A stretch of 64,000 bases of DNA from CAZEHS01 sp964424355 (GTDB lineage Bacteria > Bacillota > Clostridia > Peptostreptococcales > Acidaminobacteraceae). Shown here in pieces: positions 24,887 to 32,864 of the stretch (positions within the stretch are counted from its first letter, which is position 1; every line of letters starts with the position of its first letter). The DNA lies in NCBI GenBank assembly GCA_964424355.1, contig CAYRIO010000005.1, positions 62,001 to 126,000 of the forward strand, read 5' to 3'. The notes beneath the pieces were generated by a model, which saw only the letters and a program-made list of their open reading frames with translations, searched no databases and had not been told where the DNA came from. A program made the position numbers and the translations under genes.

Positions 24887-24915
24887 TTGACACATCGGAA
24901 CACAGGGTGTAGGAT
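24887..24915 (+). promoter_or_regulatory. his operon promoter
   Basis: TTGACA (24887-24892), a 17-bp spacer and TAGGAT (24910-24915). A second TATACA lies 2 bp further on. Confidence 0.7.
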
Positions 24916-24966
24916 GTATACAATGCTTTAACACATTAACGCGCTAAAGCGAAAGGGGTGGGCTTC

Positions 24967-25023
24967 ATGATGATCATCACAATTCAAAACATACTGCAAG
25001 CCCTGCATCATCATACCCCCTGA
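24967..25023 (+). CDS. hisL: his operon leader peptide with three consecutive His codons
   Basis: An 18-codon frame, MMIITIQNILQALHHHTP, then TGA at 25021-25023, preceded by AAGGGG. CAT CAT CAT at 25006-25014 makes it a histidine sensor: ribosomes stall there when His-tRNA is scarce. The region before the His codons (CCTGCATC, 25001-25008) is complementary to 25046-25053. A terminator hairpin lies 76 nt downstream of the stop codon. The layout is that of the classical HisL attenuator of enterobacteria, although the sequence is different. Confidence 0.8.
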   Translation: MMIITIQNILQALHHHTP

Positions 25024-25045
25024 GTTTGTGTCCGCTGTTTTACCG

Positions 25046-25135
25046 GATGCAGGCTCCCTTGGTCGTGGGCTTGGGTTCGGGTAGATGCGCTAAACATCAC
25101 CGTACTGGCAAGCCGCCGGTACGGTTTTTATTTTT
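25046..25135 (+). promoter_or_regulatory. his attenuator (antiterminator/terminator pair)
   Basis: ACCGTAC (25099-25105) pairs with GTACGGT (25119-25125), followed by TTTTATTTTT: the terminator. GGCTTG (25068-25073) can pair with CAAGCC (25109-25114) inside that hairpin, and so would block it. GATGCAGG (25046-25053) can pair with CCTGCATC in the leader-peptide coding region. No T-box sequence (GGTGGNACC) is present, so control is by leader-peptide translation. Confidence 0.75.
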
Positions 25136-25186
25136 ACTGCGGGGGTAAATACGGGTTGTGTGTTGATCCGGTAAAGGAGGGTGACG

Positions 25187-26473
25187 ATGAGTGCACTGCG
25201 ACATTTAGAGCCCCATGGGGTGGATACCCTGCTGGGAGAGGAAGTTGAATTTCAGGAAACCCTGACGGCCCTGTTCCGGGACCGTTTCAGACAATACGGG
25301 TATCGGCCGGTCCTGACCCCCACCTTTGAGTATTTGGATCTCTTCCGGGAAGCCGAGAGCCTGTCCGGGGACGATATGGTGAAGCTGATCGCCCGGGATG
25401 GCCGGATTTTGGTCCTGCGGCCGGATGCCACGGTGCCGGTGAGCCGTATGACGGCCCGGTTGTACAAGGATATCCCTTATCCCCTGAAATTCAGCTACAT
25501 CACCAGCGTCTTCCGCTGGGCGGACCCCCAGAAGGGGGAGCGGCTGGAGATTCTGCAGGCGGGGATCGAGGCCTATAACCAGCCGGAGCCCGACTGCGAT
25601 GCCGAGGTGTTGGCCCTGGGAATCCACACCCTGGCGGATGCCGGCATGGAGGAGCTCCACGTGGATATCGGCCATGCCGGGTGGCTGGAAGGGCTGCATC
25701 AGGATTCCGGGATTCCGGAGAACCTTTGGCAAAAGGTGCTGGGCGCCATTGAACGGCGCAGTCCGGATCTGATCCGGAGCCTCCTTGAAAAGGCAGAGGT
25801 GCCGGAAGCCATGATCCGGTCTGTCCTGGTGGTGCCGGAGCTGTACGGCGAGGTGGAGCCGATCCTGGCGGCTGCCGAGAAGTGGGTCATCAATGAGACC
25901 ATGGCAGCGGCCCTGCAGAATCTGAGAGCGGTCTACACGGCCCTGAAGGCCCATGCCCCTCGGGCAAGGATCCATGCGGATCTGGGTTTCACCAATCCCT
26001 TCCGGTATTACACCGGCGCAATTTTCAAAGGCTATGCCCCGGGCTGCGGCGAACCGCTGCTTCAGGGAGGAAGATATGATTTGCTGGCCAGCCAGTTCGG
26101 CGCGGAAAAACCCGCCTGCGGACTCGGCATCAATATCAGTTTACTGGCGGAGGTGCTTGAGAAGATGAAAATTAAAGAATGGAACCCCTGTGCGACCGAT
26201 TATCTGGTCCTTTATAACGAAACAAACCGTCAGGAAGCCCTGACCCTGTCACAAACCCTGAGAACCCGGGGCTTTGTCGTGGAAGCGGAGTGTTTTGCCG
26301 GGGGCACACAGTCCCGGATCGCATCCGCCACCTACCGGAACACCCGGGAGATCATCGAGCTGAACGAGGACTGGGTCCGGGTCACGAACCTGATGAAAAA
26401 CGATGTGATCCGACTGCCCCGGGAACAGTTCGTCACCAGCCTGGAGCCTGTCCAGATCGTTTCGATCCACTAG
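25187..26473 (+). CDS. hisZ: ATP phosphoribosyltransferase regulatory subunit
   Basis: 428 aa, a HisRS-like protein without tRNA-charging function that forms an octamer with short HisG and allows histidine feedback. Class II motifs are recognisable: PVLTPTFEYLDLFRE, LRPDATVPVSRM, FSYITSVFRW and the late LLQGGRYDLLASQFG. AAGGAGG sits before ATG 25187. First structural gene of the his operon, 52 nt after the attenuator T tract. A true HisRS is less likely because of the operon position and the missing C-terminal anticodon-binding signature. Confidence 0.93.
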   Translation: MSALRHLEPHGVDTLLGEEVEFQETLTALFRDRFRQYGYRPVLTPTFEYLDLFREAESLSGDDMVKLIARDGRILVLRPDATVPVSRMTARLYKDIPYPLKFSYITSVFRWADPQKGERLEILQAGIEAYNQPEPDCDAEVLALGIHTLADAGMEELHVDIGHAGWLEGLHQDSGIPENLWQKVLGAIERRSPDLIRSLLEKAEVPEAMIRSVLVVPELYGEVEPILAAAEKWVINETMAAALQNLRAVYTALKAHAPRARIHADLGFTNPFRYYTGAIFKGYAPGCGEPLLQGGRYDLLASQFGAEKPACGLGINISLLAEVLEKMKIKEWNPCATDYLVLYNETNRQEALTLSQTLRTRGFVVEAECFAGGTQSRIASATYRNTREIIELNEDWVRVTNLMKNDVIRLPREQFVTSLEPVQIVSIH

Positions 26474-26482
26474 GAGGCGGCT

Positions 26483-27124
26483 ATGGAACCCCTGCGGATT
26501 GCTCTGGCGAAGGGCCGTATTGCTCAGGACGCCATCGCTCTGCTGATTCGGGCGGGGTACGATCTTGAGAGCTTTGATAAGAAAAGCCGGAAGCTGGTTT
26601 TCAATGACCCGGCGGGCCGCGTCAGCATTGTCTTTGTCAAATCCGACGATATCCCGGTGTATGTAGAAAAAGGGGCCGCCGATGTGGGGGTCGTGGGAAA
26701 GGATGTTTTGGCAGAGGCGGAGGCGGATATCTATGAGATGCTGGATCTGAAATTCGGTGTCTGCCGGATGTGCGTGGCGGGCTTCGGGCCCTGGCGGCTT
26801 CCGGCCCGGAAGCTGGTGGTCGCCTCCAAGTACCCCAATGTGGCCCGCCGGTATTTTGCCCGGCAGGGCATCCACACCGAAGTGCTGAAGCTCCACGGCT
26901 CCGTTGAACTGGCCCCCATCATGGGGCTGGCGGAAGTGATCGTGGATATCGTAGAAACGGGCAGCACCCTGCGGGAGAACAATCTACAGATTCTGGAGAC
27001 CCTGTTCCCCGTGAGCGCCCGGCTGATTGTGAATAAAGTGAGCCTAAAAACCCGGTACGAGGCGGTTCAGGAACTGCTGAAGGGCCTTCGGGAACAAGTG
27101 GACGGCGGAGGAGTCACCCCATGA
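26483..27124 (+). CDS. hisG: ATP phosphoribosyltransferase, short form
   Basis: First committed step: ATP plus PRPP gives phosphoribosyl-ATP. 213 aa, the short form that lacks the C-terminal regulatory domain and needs HisZ. LRIALAKGRIAQDAIALL starts the protein; DIPVYVEKGAADVGVVGKD and the PRPP-binding IVDIVETGSTLRENNL (residues about 153-168) are conserved. AGGAGG lies before ATG 26483, 9 nt after hisZ. It overlaps hisD by 4 nt. Confidence 0.95.
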   Translation: MEPLRIALAKGRIAQDAIALLIRAGYDLESFDKKSRKLVFNDPAGRVSIVFVKSDDIPVYVEKGAADVGVVGKDVLAEAEADIYEMLDLKFGVCRMCVAGFGPWRLPARKLVVASKYPNVARRYFARQGIHTEVLKLHGSVELAPIMGLAEVIVDIVETGSTLRENNLQILETLFPVSARLIVNKVSLKTRYEAVQELLKGLREQVDGGGVTP

Positions 27125-28407
27125 TACGGATGAAGATCGAAAAAGATACGGATTTTAAGGAACTGGCCCTGCTTCAGGACCGTGCCGCGGAGGACTGGAG
27201 CGCTGTAGACCAGAAGGTCCGGGCCATCCTGGCGGATGTGAAACAGCGGGGGGATGCAGCCCTGCGGGACTGGACGGAGCAGCTGGATAAATTCCGCCCG
27301 GAAAGCCTGGCAGTAACGCCCCAGGAGGTCCAAAAGGCCTGGGATGAAACGGAACCGGAACTGAAAGAGATTCTGGCGGAAGCCATTGAGCGGATCCGGC
27401 GTTTCCACAGCTTTCAGCTGGAACGGAGCTGGACCACCGATGCAGAACCGGGAATCTGCCTGGGGCAGAAGGTCACCCCGCTGGACCGGGTGGGGATCTA
27501 TGTTCCCGGCGGCAAAGCGGCCTATCCCTCCACCGTGCTGATGAATGTGATTCCGGCTCAGGTAGCCGGGGTTCCCGAGATTGCCCTGTTCACCCCGGCG
27601 GATCCGTCGGGCAGCGTCAATGCCCTCGTCCTGGCGGCGGCCAAGATGCTGGGCATCACCGAGATATACCGGCTGGGCGGTGCCCAGGCCGTGGCTGCCA
27701 TGGCCTACGGCACCGAGAGCATCCGGTCCGTGGATAAGATCACCGGCCCCGGCAATGCCTACGTTGCCCGGGCCAAACGGGAGGTCTTCGGCATCGTGGG
27801 CATCGACATGATCGCCGGTCCCAGCGAGGTCCTGGTGGTGGCGGACAGCGCCGCCAATCCGGAATGGATTGCCGCGGACCTGCTGGCCCAGGCGGAGCAC
27901 GATGAAATGGCCGCCGCCATCCTGGTCACCCCGGATGCAGCCCTGCTGGACGCTGTGGACGCAGCGGTTTCCCGGCAGCTGGCCCTGCTTCCCCGGGTGG
28001 GGATCGCCACCCAGGCCCTGGAGAATTACGGGTGCCTGATCCTGACGGACTCCCTGGAACGGGCCCTGGCGGTATCGAACAAGCTGGCGCCGGAGCATTT
28101 GGAGCTCATGGTGGCAGACCCGTGGCAGGCACTGAAAGCCGTCCGCCATGCCGGAGCTGTCTTCATGGGGGCCAACACCCCGGAGGCCCTGGGGGATTAT
28201 ATGGCCGGACCCAACCACACCCTGCCCACCAGCGGCACAGCCCGATTCGCCTCCCCCCTGGGGGTCTATGACTTTGTAAAGCGGAGCAGCATTTTGGAAT
28301 TCGATCCGGCTGCGTCTAGCGCCCTTTCGGATTCCGTTTCCAGGCTGGCCCGGGCCGAAGGGCTCACCGCCCACGCCCGATCTGCAGAAATGAGGAAATT
28401 ATCATGA
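27121..28407 (+). CDS. hisD: Histidinol dehydrogenase
   Basis: Oxidises histidinol to histidine in two NAD-dependent steps; zinc enzyme. 428 aa, normal length. VGIYVPGGKAAYPSTVLMNV and GGAQAVAAMAYGTESI are family signatures. GPSEVLVVADSAANP and DLLAQAEHDEMAAAIL supply zinc ligands, and the catalytic Glu-His pair is in LAPEHLELM. Starts within the hisG stop codon (ATGA) and ends within the hisC start in the same way, so translation is coupled. Confidence 0.96.
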   Translation: MIRMKIEKDTDFKELALLQDRAAEDWSAVDQKVRAILADVKQRGDAALRDWTEQLDKFRPESLAVTPQEVQKAWDETEPELKEILAEAIERIRRFHSFQLERSWTTDAEPGICLGQKVTPLDRVGIYVPGGKAAYPSTVLMNVIPAQVAGVPEIALFTPADPSGSVNALVLAAAKMLGITEIYRLGGAQAVAAMAYGTESIRSVDKITGPGNAYVARAKREVFGIVGIDMIAGPSEVLVVADSAANPEWIAADLLAQAEHDEMAAAILVTPDAALLDAVDAAVSRQLALLPRVGIATQALENYGCLILTDSLERALAVSNKLAPEHLELMVADPWQALKAVRHAGAVFMGANTPEALGDYMAGPNHTLPTSGTARFASPLGVYDFVKRSSILEFDPAASSALSDSVSRLARAEGLTAHARSAEMRKLS

Positions 28408-29465
28408 AGCCCTTGATCCGAAAAGAACTGGAAGGCCTCAGCGCCTATATGACCATCGAAAAGCCCCTGCCCTACCGCCTTCACGCCAATGAGTCCCCCT
28501 GGGACTGGCTGAAGGAATTTTCGGAGGAGGTACAGGCCGTGGTGGCCAACACCGCCTTCAACCAGTATCCCGAAGGGAGCAGCCTCCTGCTCCGTCAGGC
28601 TCTGGGCACCTACACCGACGCCCCGCCGGAGAAAATCGTCATGGGGTGCGGCTCCGATGAACTGATCAAGATGGCGGCGGAAATCTTCCTCAGCCCCGGG
28701 GATGCGGTGGTGATCCACACCCCTACCTTCTCCGAATATGGCGTAGCATCCATGATCTGCTCCGCGGCGGTCCACGCCGTCCCCTCTGCTCCGGATTTTT
28801 CAGTCGACATCGAGGCCATCATCGCCAAGGCCAATGCCGTGGCTGCCAAGATGGTGTTCCTCTGTGTTCCCAACAATCCCACGGGAACGGAGATCAGCCG
28901 GGAGCAGGTGCTGGCGGTGCTGAACCGGACGGAGGCCATCGTGGTCTGCGATGAGGCCTATTACGAATTCTGCGGCACCACCCTGATCCGGGAAGCCCAG
29001 GTAGAGGACCGCCTGATCGTGATGCGGACCCTGTCCAAAGCTTTTGGTTTAGCGGGGCTTCGGGTGGGGTATGCAGTCGGTACGGAAAAAACCATCGACT
29101 GTCTGAATCGGGTACGGATGCCCTACAACCTCAACAGCCTCACCCAGGGCTTGGCCTGTCTTGCTCTTAAGCACCAGGACCGGGTGAAGGAGCTGGTGGC
29201 TCAGATTTGCGCCAGCCGTCAGCAGCTCTACGCCGCGGCGATTCAAATCCCCGGCCTGGAGGTGTTTCCCAGCGGCGCAAACTTCCTGTTGTTTAGAACC
29301 CCTCAGGCCAAGGCCGTGGCCCAGCGCCTGGAAGATCAGGGCATGCTGACCCGGCTCTTCAGCCAGGATGTGATGCAGAACTGCATTCGAATCAATATCG
29401 GCACCCCGGAAAACAATCAGATGATCCTGGATGCGTTGAAAGAGGTTGACCATGCGATGTGCTGA
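28404..29465 (+). CDS. hisC: Histidinol-phosphate aminotransferase
   Basis: PLP enzyme converting imidazole-acetol phosphate and glutamate to histidinol phosphate. 353 aa. ANESPWDW at the N-terminus, VPNNPTGTEIS near 155, CDEAYYEF near 182, and the PLP lysine in TLSKAFGLAGLRVGY near residue 212. Its ATG overlaps the hisD stop by 4 nt and its end overlaps hisB. The product is passed to HisJ, encoded divergently at 24 kb. Confidence 0.94.
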   Translation: MKPLIRKELEGLSAYMTIEKPLPYRLHANESPWDWLKEFSEEVQAVVANTAFNQYPEGSSLLLRQALGTYTDAPPEKIVMGCGSDELIKMAAEIFLSPGDAVVIHTPTFSEYGVASMICSAAVHAVPSAPDFSVDIEAIIAKANAVAAKMVFLCVPNNPTGTEISREQVLAVLNRTEAIVVCDEAYYEFCGTTLIREAQVEDRLIVMRTLSKAFGLAGLRVGYAVGTEKTIDCLNRVRMPYNLNSLTQGLACLALKHQDRVKELVAQICASRQQLYAAAIQIPGLEVFPSGANFLLFRTPQAKAVAQRLEDQGMLTRLFSQDVMQNCIRINIGTPENNQMILDALKEVDHAMC

Positions 29466-30033
29466 AATCATGCGTAAAACATCAGAGACAGATATCCGCC
29501 TCCAGTTGGATCTGGACGGCACCGGCCAGTTTTCAGGGGAATCCGGCATCGGCTTTCTGGACCACATGCTCCATCAGGTGGCCCGGCACGGCGGCTTGGA
29601 TCTGAGTTATACCTGCACCGGGGATCTGGCAGTGGATACCCACCACACCGTGGAGGATCTGGGCATCTGCCTGGGGAAAGCCCTGCGGGATGCCCTGGTG
29701 GATAAAGCGGGAATCCGGCGCTACGGTACCAGCTATGTCCCCATGGATGAAGCCCTGGCCCGGGTGGTGCTGGATTTCAGCGGCCGGTCCTATGTGCGCA
29801 TGGGGGCCGCTTTCCCGGCGGAACGGGTGGGGACCCTTGAAACGGAATGCGTTCAGGAATTCTTCCGGGCGGTCGCCGAACAGGGGGGGATCACCCTCCA
29901 CCTGGACCTCCTGGCAGGCACCAATACCCACCATATGATTGAAGCCCTCTTCAAGGCCTTCGGCAGGGCGCTGAAGGAAGCGGTGACACTTACCGGAGAA
30001 GGGCTGCTCTCCACAAAGGGAATGCTGGAGTGA
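29452..30033 (+). CDS. hisB: Imidazoleglycerol-phosphate dehydratase
   Basis: Dehydrates imidazole-glycerol phosphate. 193 aa: only the dehydratase domain, without the HAD phosphatase found in the E. coli HisB fusion. Manganese-binding His clusters are in FLDHMLHQVARHGG, DTHHTVEDLG and NTHHMIEALFKAFGRAL. ATG 29452 (GAGG upstream) is preferred to TTG 29446; it overlaps the last 14 nt of hisC. Confidence 0.94.
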   Translation: MRCAEIMRKTSETDIRLQLDLDGTGQFSGESGIGFLDHMLHQVARHGGLDLSYTCTGDLAVDTHHTVEDLGICLGKALRDALVDKAGIRRYGTSYVPMDEALARVVLDFSGRSYVRMGAAFPAERVGTLETECVQEFFRAVAEQGGITLHLDLLAGTNTHHMIEALFKAFGRALKEAVTLTGEGLLSTKGMLE

Positions 30034-30055
30034 CTCATTTCGGAAGGAGCAAAAA

Positions 30056-30661
30056 ATGATAGCGTTGATTGATTATGGCGTGGGTAATATACGGAATGTA
30101 TACAGGGCCCTCAATGAAATTGGCCTGGAGGTTGAAATCACCCGGGATCCCGAGGTGGTGAACCGGTCCCAGGCCATCATCCTGCCGGGAGTCGGCGCCT
30201 ACCGGGATGCCATGGAAAACCTGCGGGCCACGGGACTGATCCCCTGCCTGGAGGAGAATGTCCGGCAGGGAAAGCTGCTGCTGGGGATCTGTCTGGGGAT
30301 GCAGCTTCTTTTTGAGAGCAGCACCGAGGGTGGGGATTATGAAGGGTTGGGTTGGATTCCCGGGAAAATCGTCCGGTTCGAACCCGGGCTGAAGATCCCC
30401 CACATGGGCTGGAACCGGCTGGAACTGGAAAGGCCGGACCCGATTACAGCGGGGTTGGGGCCCGACCCCACCGTTTACTTTGTGCATTCGTATTATCTGG
30501 AAACCCCTGATCCGACAGTGATCCTGGCAACGGCGGAGTATGGCATTCCTGTACCGGCCCTGATCCGGAAAGGCAATCTCATCGGCATGCAGTTCCATCC
30601 CGAAAAGAGCGGAGCCGTAGGGTTGCGGTTACTTCAAAATTTCAAGGAGATGATCAAATGA
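30056..30661 (+). CDS. hisH: Imidazole glycerol-phosphate synthase glutaminase subunit
   Basis: Releases ammonia from glutamine and channels it to HisF. 201 aa, class I glutamine amidotransferase with nucleophile Cys79 in LLGICLGMQLLFESS and the His-Glu pair in MQFHPEKSG near residue 183. PGVGAYRDAM supplies the oxyanion region. AAGGAG precedes ATG 30056; 22 nt after hisB. It overlaps hisA by 4 nt. Confidence 0.95.
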   Translation: MIALIDYGVGNIRNVYRALNEIGLEVEITRDPEVVNRSQAIILPGVGAYRDAMENLRATGLIPCLEENVRQGKLLLGICLGMQLLFESSTEGGDYEGLGWIPGKIVRFEPGLKIPHMGWNRLELERPDPITAGLGPDPTVYFVHSYYLETPDPTVILATAEYGIPVPALIRKGNLIGMQFHPEKSGAVGLRLLQNFKEMIK

Positions 30662-31368
30662 TTCTCTATCCAGCTATTGATATCCGGAACGGTCGCTGTG
30701 TCCGGCTGTTGCAGGGAAAAGAAGAACATGTCACGGTTTATGACCACGATCCGGTAGCGGTTGCCGAGGGGTGGCTCGCCAAAGGCGCCAAGCGGCTCCA
30801 TGTGGTGGATCTGGACGGCGCCTTCACCGGGAGCCCCCAGAATACGGGCATTGTCCGGGAAATCATCCAGCGCACAGGAATCCCGATCCAGATCGGCGGC
30901 GGGATCCGCAGTTTGGAATCCGCTGAGGCGTGGCTGAATGCCGGGGCCCACCGGATTGTTCTGGGAACTTCTGCCGTGAAGCATCCGGAGCTGATTGCGG
31001 TGCTGGCGGAAAAATACGGTGAAAAGATCGTCATCTCCCTGGACTGCTGGCAAGGCATGATCTGTGTGGACGGCTGGGTGGAGAACTCCGATCTCGAAGC
31101 GGTGGCCTACGCCAACAAGCTATACGCCATGGGGATCCGGACCATCGTCTATACGGATATCACCCGGGATGGCACCCTGGAGGGACCCAATCTGGCAGAA
31201 CTGATCACCATGAAGGAAAAAACCGCCATGAACATCATCGCCTCCGGCGGCGTCAGCAATGAAGCCGATGTGCGGGCGTTATCTGAAATCGGCGTCTTCG
31301 GGGTCATCGTGGGGAAAGCCCTGTATGAAGGGAAGGTCACCCTGGACCAATTGAAGGAGTTTTTATGA
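30658..31368 (+). CDS. hisA: ProFAR isomerase
   Basis: Isomerises ProFAR to PRFAR. 236 aa (beta-alpha)8 barrel. Catalytic Asp in YPAIDIRNGRCVRLLQG (residue 8) and second Asp in YTDITRDGTLEGPN near residue 164; phosphate loops are GGGIRS and ASGGVS. Overlaps hisH and hisF by 4 nt on each side. Confidence 0.95.
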   Translation: MILYPAIDIRNGRCVRLLQGKEEHVTVYDHDPVAVAEGWLAKGAKRLHVVDLDGAFTGSPQNTGIVREIIQRTGIPIQIGGGIRSLESAEAWLNAGAHRIVLGTSAVKHPELIAVLAEKYGEKIVISLDCWQGMICVDGWVENSDLEAVAYANKLYAMGIRTIVYTDITRDGTLEGPNLAELITMKEKTAMNIIASGGVSNEADVRALSEIGVFGVIVGKALYEGKVTLDQLKEFL

Positions 31369-32126
31369 TAACCAAACGGATCATTCCCTGCCTGGATGTG
31401 AATCGGGGCAGAGTCGTTAAAGGGGTTCGCTTCGCAGATGTCCAGGATGTGGAGGACCCGGTCACCCTGGCCCGGTTCTATTCGGAAGCGGGCGCGGACG
31501 AGCTGGTTTTTTATGATATCACGGCCTCCAATGAGGGGCGGCAATTCTTTGTCGAAACCATCGAACGAACGGCGGATGTCCTCAGGATTCCCCTCACAGT
31601 GGGGGGCGGGGTCCAGTCAGTCGCGGATTTCAAGGAACTGCTCTGGGCCGGAGCCGACAAAATCTCCATCAATTCCTCCGCTGTGGCCAACCCGAATCTG
31701 ATCACGGAGGCTGCCCTCCGGTACGGCAATCAGTGCGTGGTGCTGTCCATGGATGTGAAACAGACGGCCCCCGGCAAATGGGAGGTCTTCACCCTGGGGG
31801 GCCGTAAGGCCACCGGCATGGATGCCCTGGAATGGGCCATCAAAGGGGTGGAACTGGGCGCCGGGGAACTGGTGCTGAACTCCATCGATTCCGATGGGGT
31901 CCGTCAGGGGTACGATTTGGCCCTTAACCGCTTGATCTCCGAGAACGTGGAGGTACCGGTCATCGCCTCCGGGGGGGCCGGAACCAAGGAACACTTTCTG
32001 GAGGTCCTGACGATCGGGAAAGCCGATGCGGCCCTAGCGGCCTCGGTCTTCCACTTCGGCGATATCAAGATTCCAGAGCTGAAGGCCTGGCTGAAAACAA
32101 ATAATGTCCTGATGAGAGGGGTATGA
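31365..32126 (+). CDS. hisF: Imidazole glycerol-phosphate synthase cyclase subunit
   Basis: Uses ammonia from HisH to turn PRFAR into IGP and AICAR. 253 aa barrel. Catalytic Asp11 in PCLDVNRGRVVKGVRF and Asp near 130 in VVLSMDVKQT; phosphate loops VGGGVQS and ASGGAGT; NSIDSDGVRQGYDL is a family signature. Overlaps hisA by 4 nt; hisIE begins 3 nt after the stop. Confidence 0.96.
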   Translation: MITKRIIPCLDVNRGRVVKGVRFADVQDVEDPVTLARFYSEAGADELVFYDITASNEGRQFFVETIERTADVLRIPLTVGGGVQSVADFKELLWAGADKISINSSAVANPNLITEAALRYGNQCVVLSMDVKQTAPGKWEVFTLGGRKATGMDALEWAIKGVELGAGELVLNSIDSDGVRQGYDLALNRLISENVEVPVIASGGAGTKEHFLEVLTIGKADAALAASVFHFGDIKIPELKAWLKTNNVLMRGV

Positions 32127-32129
32127 CAC

Positions 32130-32738
32130 GTGGAAACATTGCGCAACCGCATTAAATATGATGCCCAGGGTCTGGTGCCCGCCATACTTCAGGAGCAGAC
32201 CACGGGGAAAGTCCTGATGATGGCCTGGATGAACCGGGAGGCCCTGGAAAAAACCGTGGAGACCCAGGATGCCTGGTTCTGGTCCCGTAGCCGACAGGAG
32301 CTGTGGCACAAGGGAGGCACCTCCGGCAATGTCCAGAAGGTCCTCAGCATCGGCCTGGACTGCGACGGGGACACCCTGCTGATCCAGGTGGCGCCCCAGG
32401 GGCCTGCCTGCCACACCGGGAACTGGTCCTGCTTTGAAAACAGCGACGCCATCGCCCCGCAGATCCTGAACCAGCTGTACGATCGGATCCTGGAGCGGAA
32501 AGAGGAAATGCCGGAGGGGGCTTATACCACCTACCTCTTCACCAAAGGGGTGGATAAGATCCTGAAAAAAGTGGGGGAAGAAGCCAGCGAAGTGATCATC
32601 GCCGCCAAGAACCGGGACGCCCGGGAACTGGTGTCTGAAACCGCGGATCTGGTGTACCACATGATGGTCCTGCTGGCGGAGCAGGGGGTTACGCCGGAGG
32701 ACGTGGCGGCGGAGCTGACCCAGCGGTATGCGAAGTAA
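32130..32738 (+). CDS. hisIE: Bifunctional PR-AMP cyclohydrolase / PR-ATP pyrophosphatase
   Basis: 202-aa fusion. The HisI domain (residues about 1-110) has MMAWMNREALEKTVET, WHKGGTSGNVQ, the zinc-binding DCDGDTLLIQV and GPACHTGNWSCF. The HisE domain (about 115-202) has TTYLFTKGVDKILKKVGEEA and a short ETADLVYHMMVLL helix. It performs steps 2 and 3 of the pathway. GTG 32130 with AGGGG upstream is the start. Last gene of the operon; a good terminator follows. Confidence 0.95.
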   Translation: METLRNRIKYDAQGLVPAILQEQTTGKVLMMAWMNREALEKTVETQDAWFWSRSRQELWHKGGTSGNVQKVLSIGLDCDGDTLLIQVAPQGPACHTGNWSCFENSDAIAPQILNQLYDRILERKEEMPEGAYTTYLFTKGVDKILKKVGEEASEVIIAAKNRDARELVSETADLVYHMMVLLAEQGVTPEDVAAELTQRYAK

Positions 32739-32742
32739 GAGG

Positions 32743-32775
32743 AACTGCCCGGTGTTGTCGCTGGGCAGTTTTTTT
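32743..32775 (+). terminator. his operon terminator
   Basis: AACTGCCC (32743-32750) pairs with GGGCAGTT (32763-32770), followed by a T run. Confidence 0.9.
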
Positions 32776-32864
32776 GTGTAATCATCAGGTTTCTGTTTTG
32801 CTCGATCAAGCAGTGGGATATAGTAGGGAATAAGTAGAACAATTCGAAACTGGCGGGCGGAGCA

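Noticed and set aside
24916..25186. T-box riboswitch in front of hisZ
   Set aside because: The GGTGGNACC core is absent; a leader peptide with His codons explains the region better.
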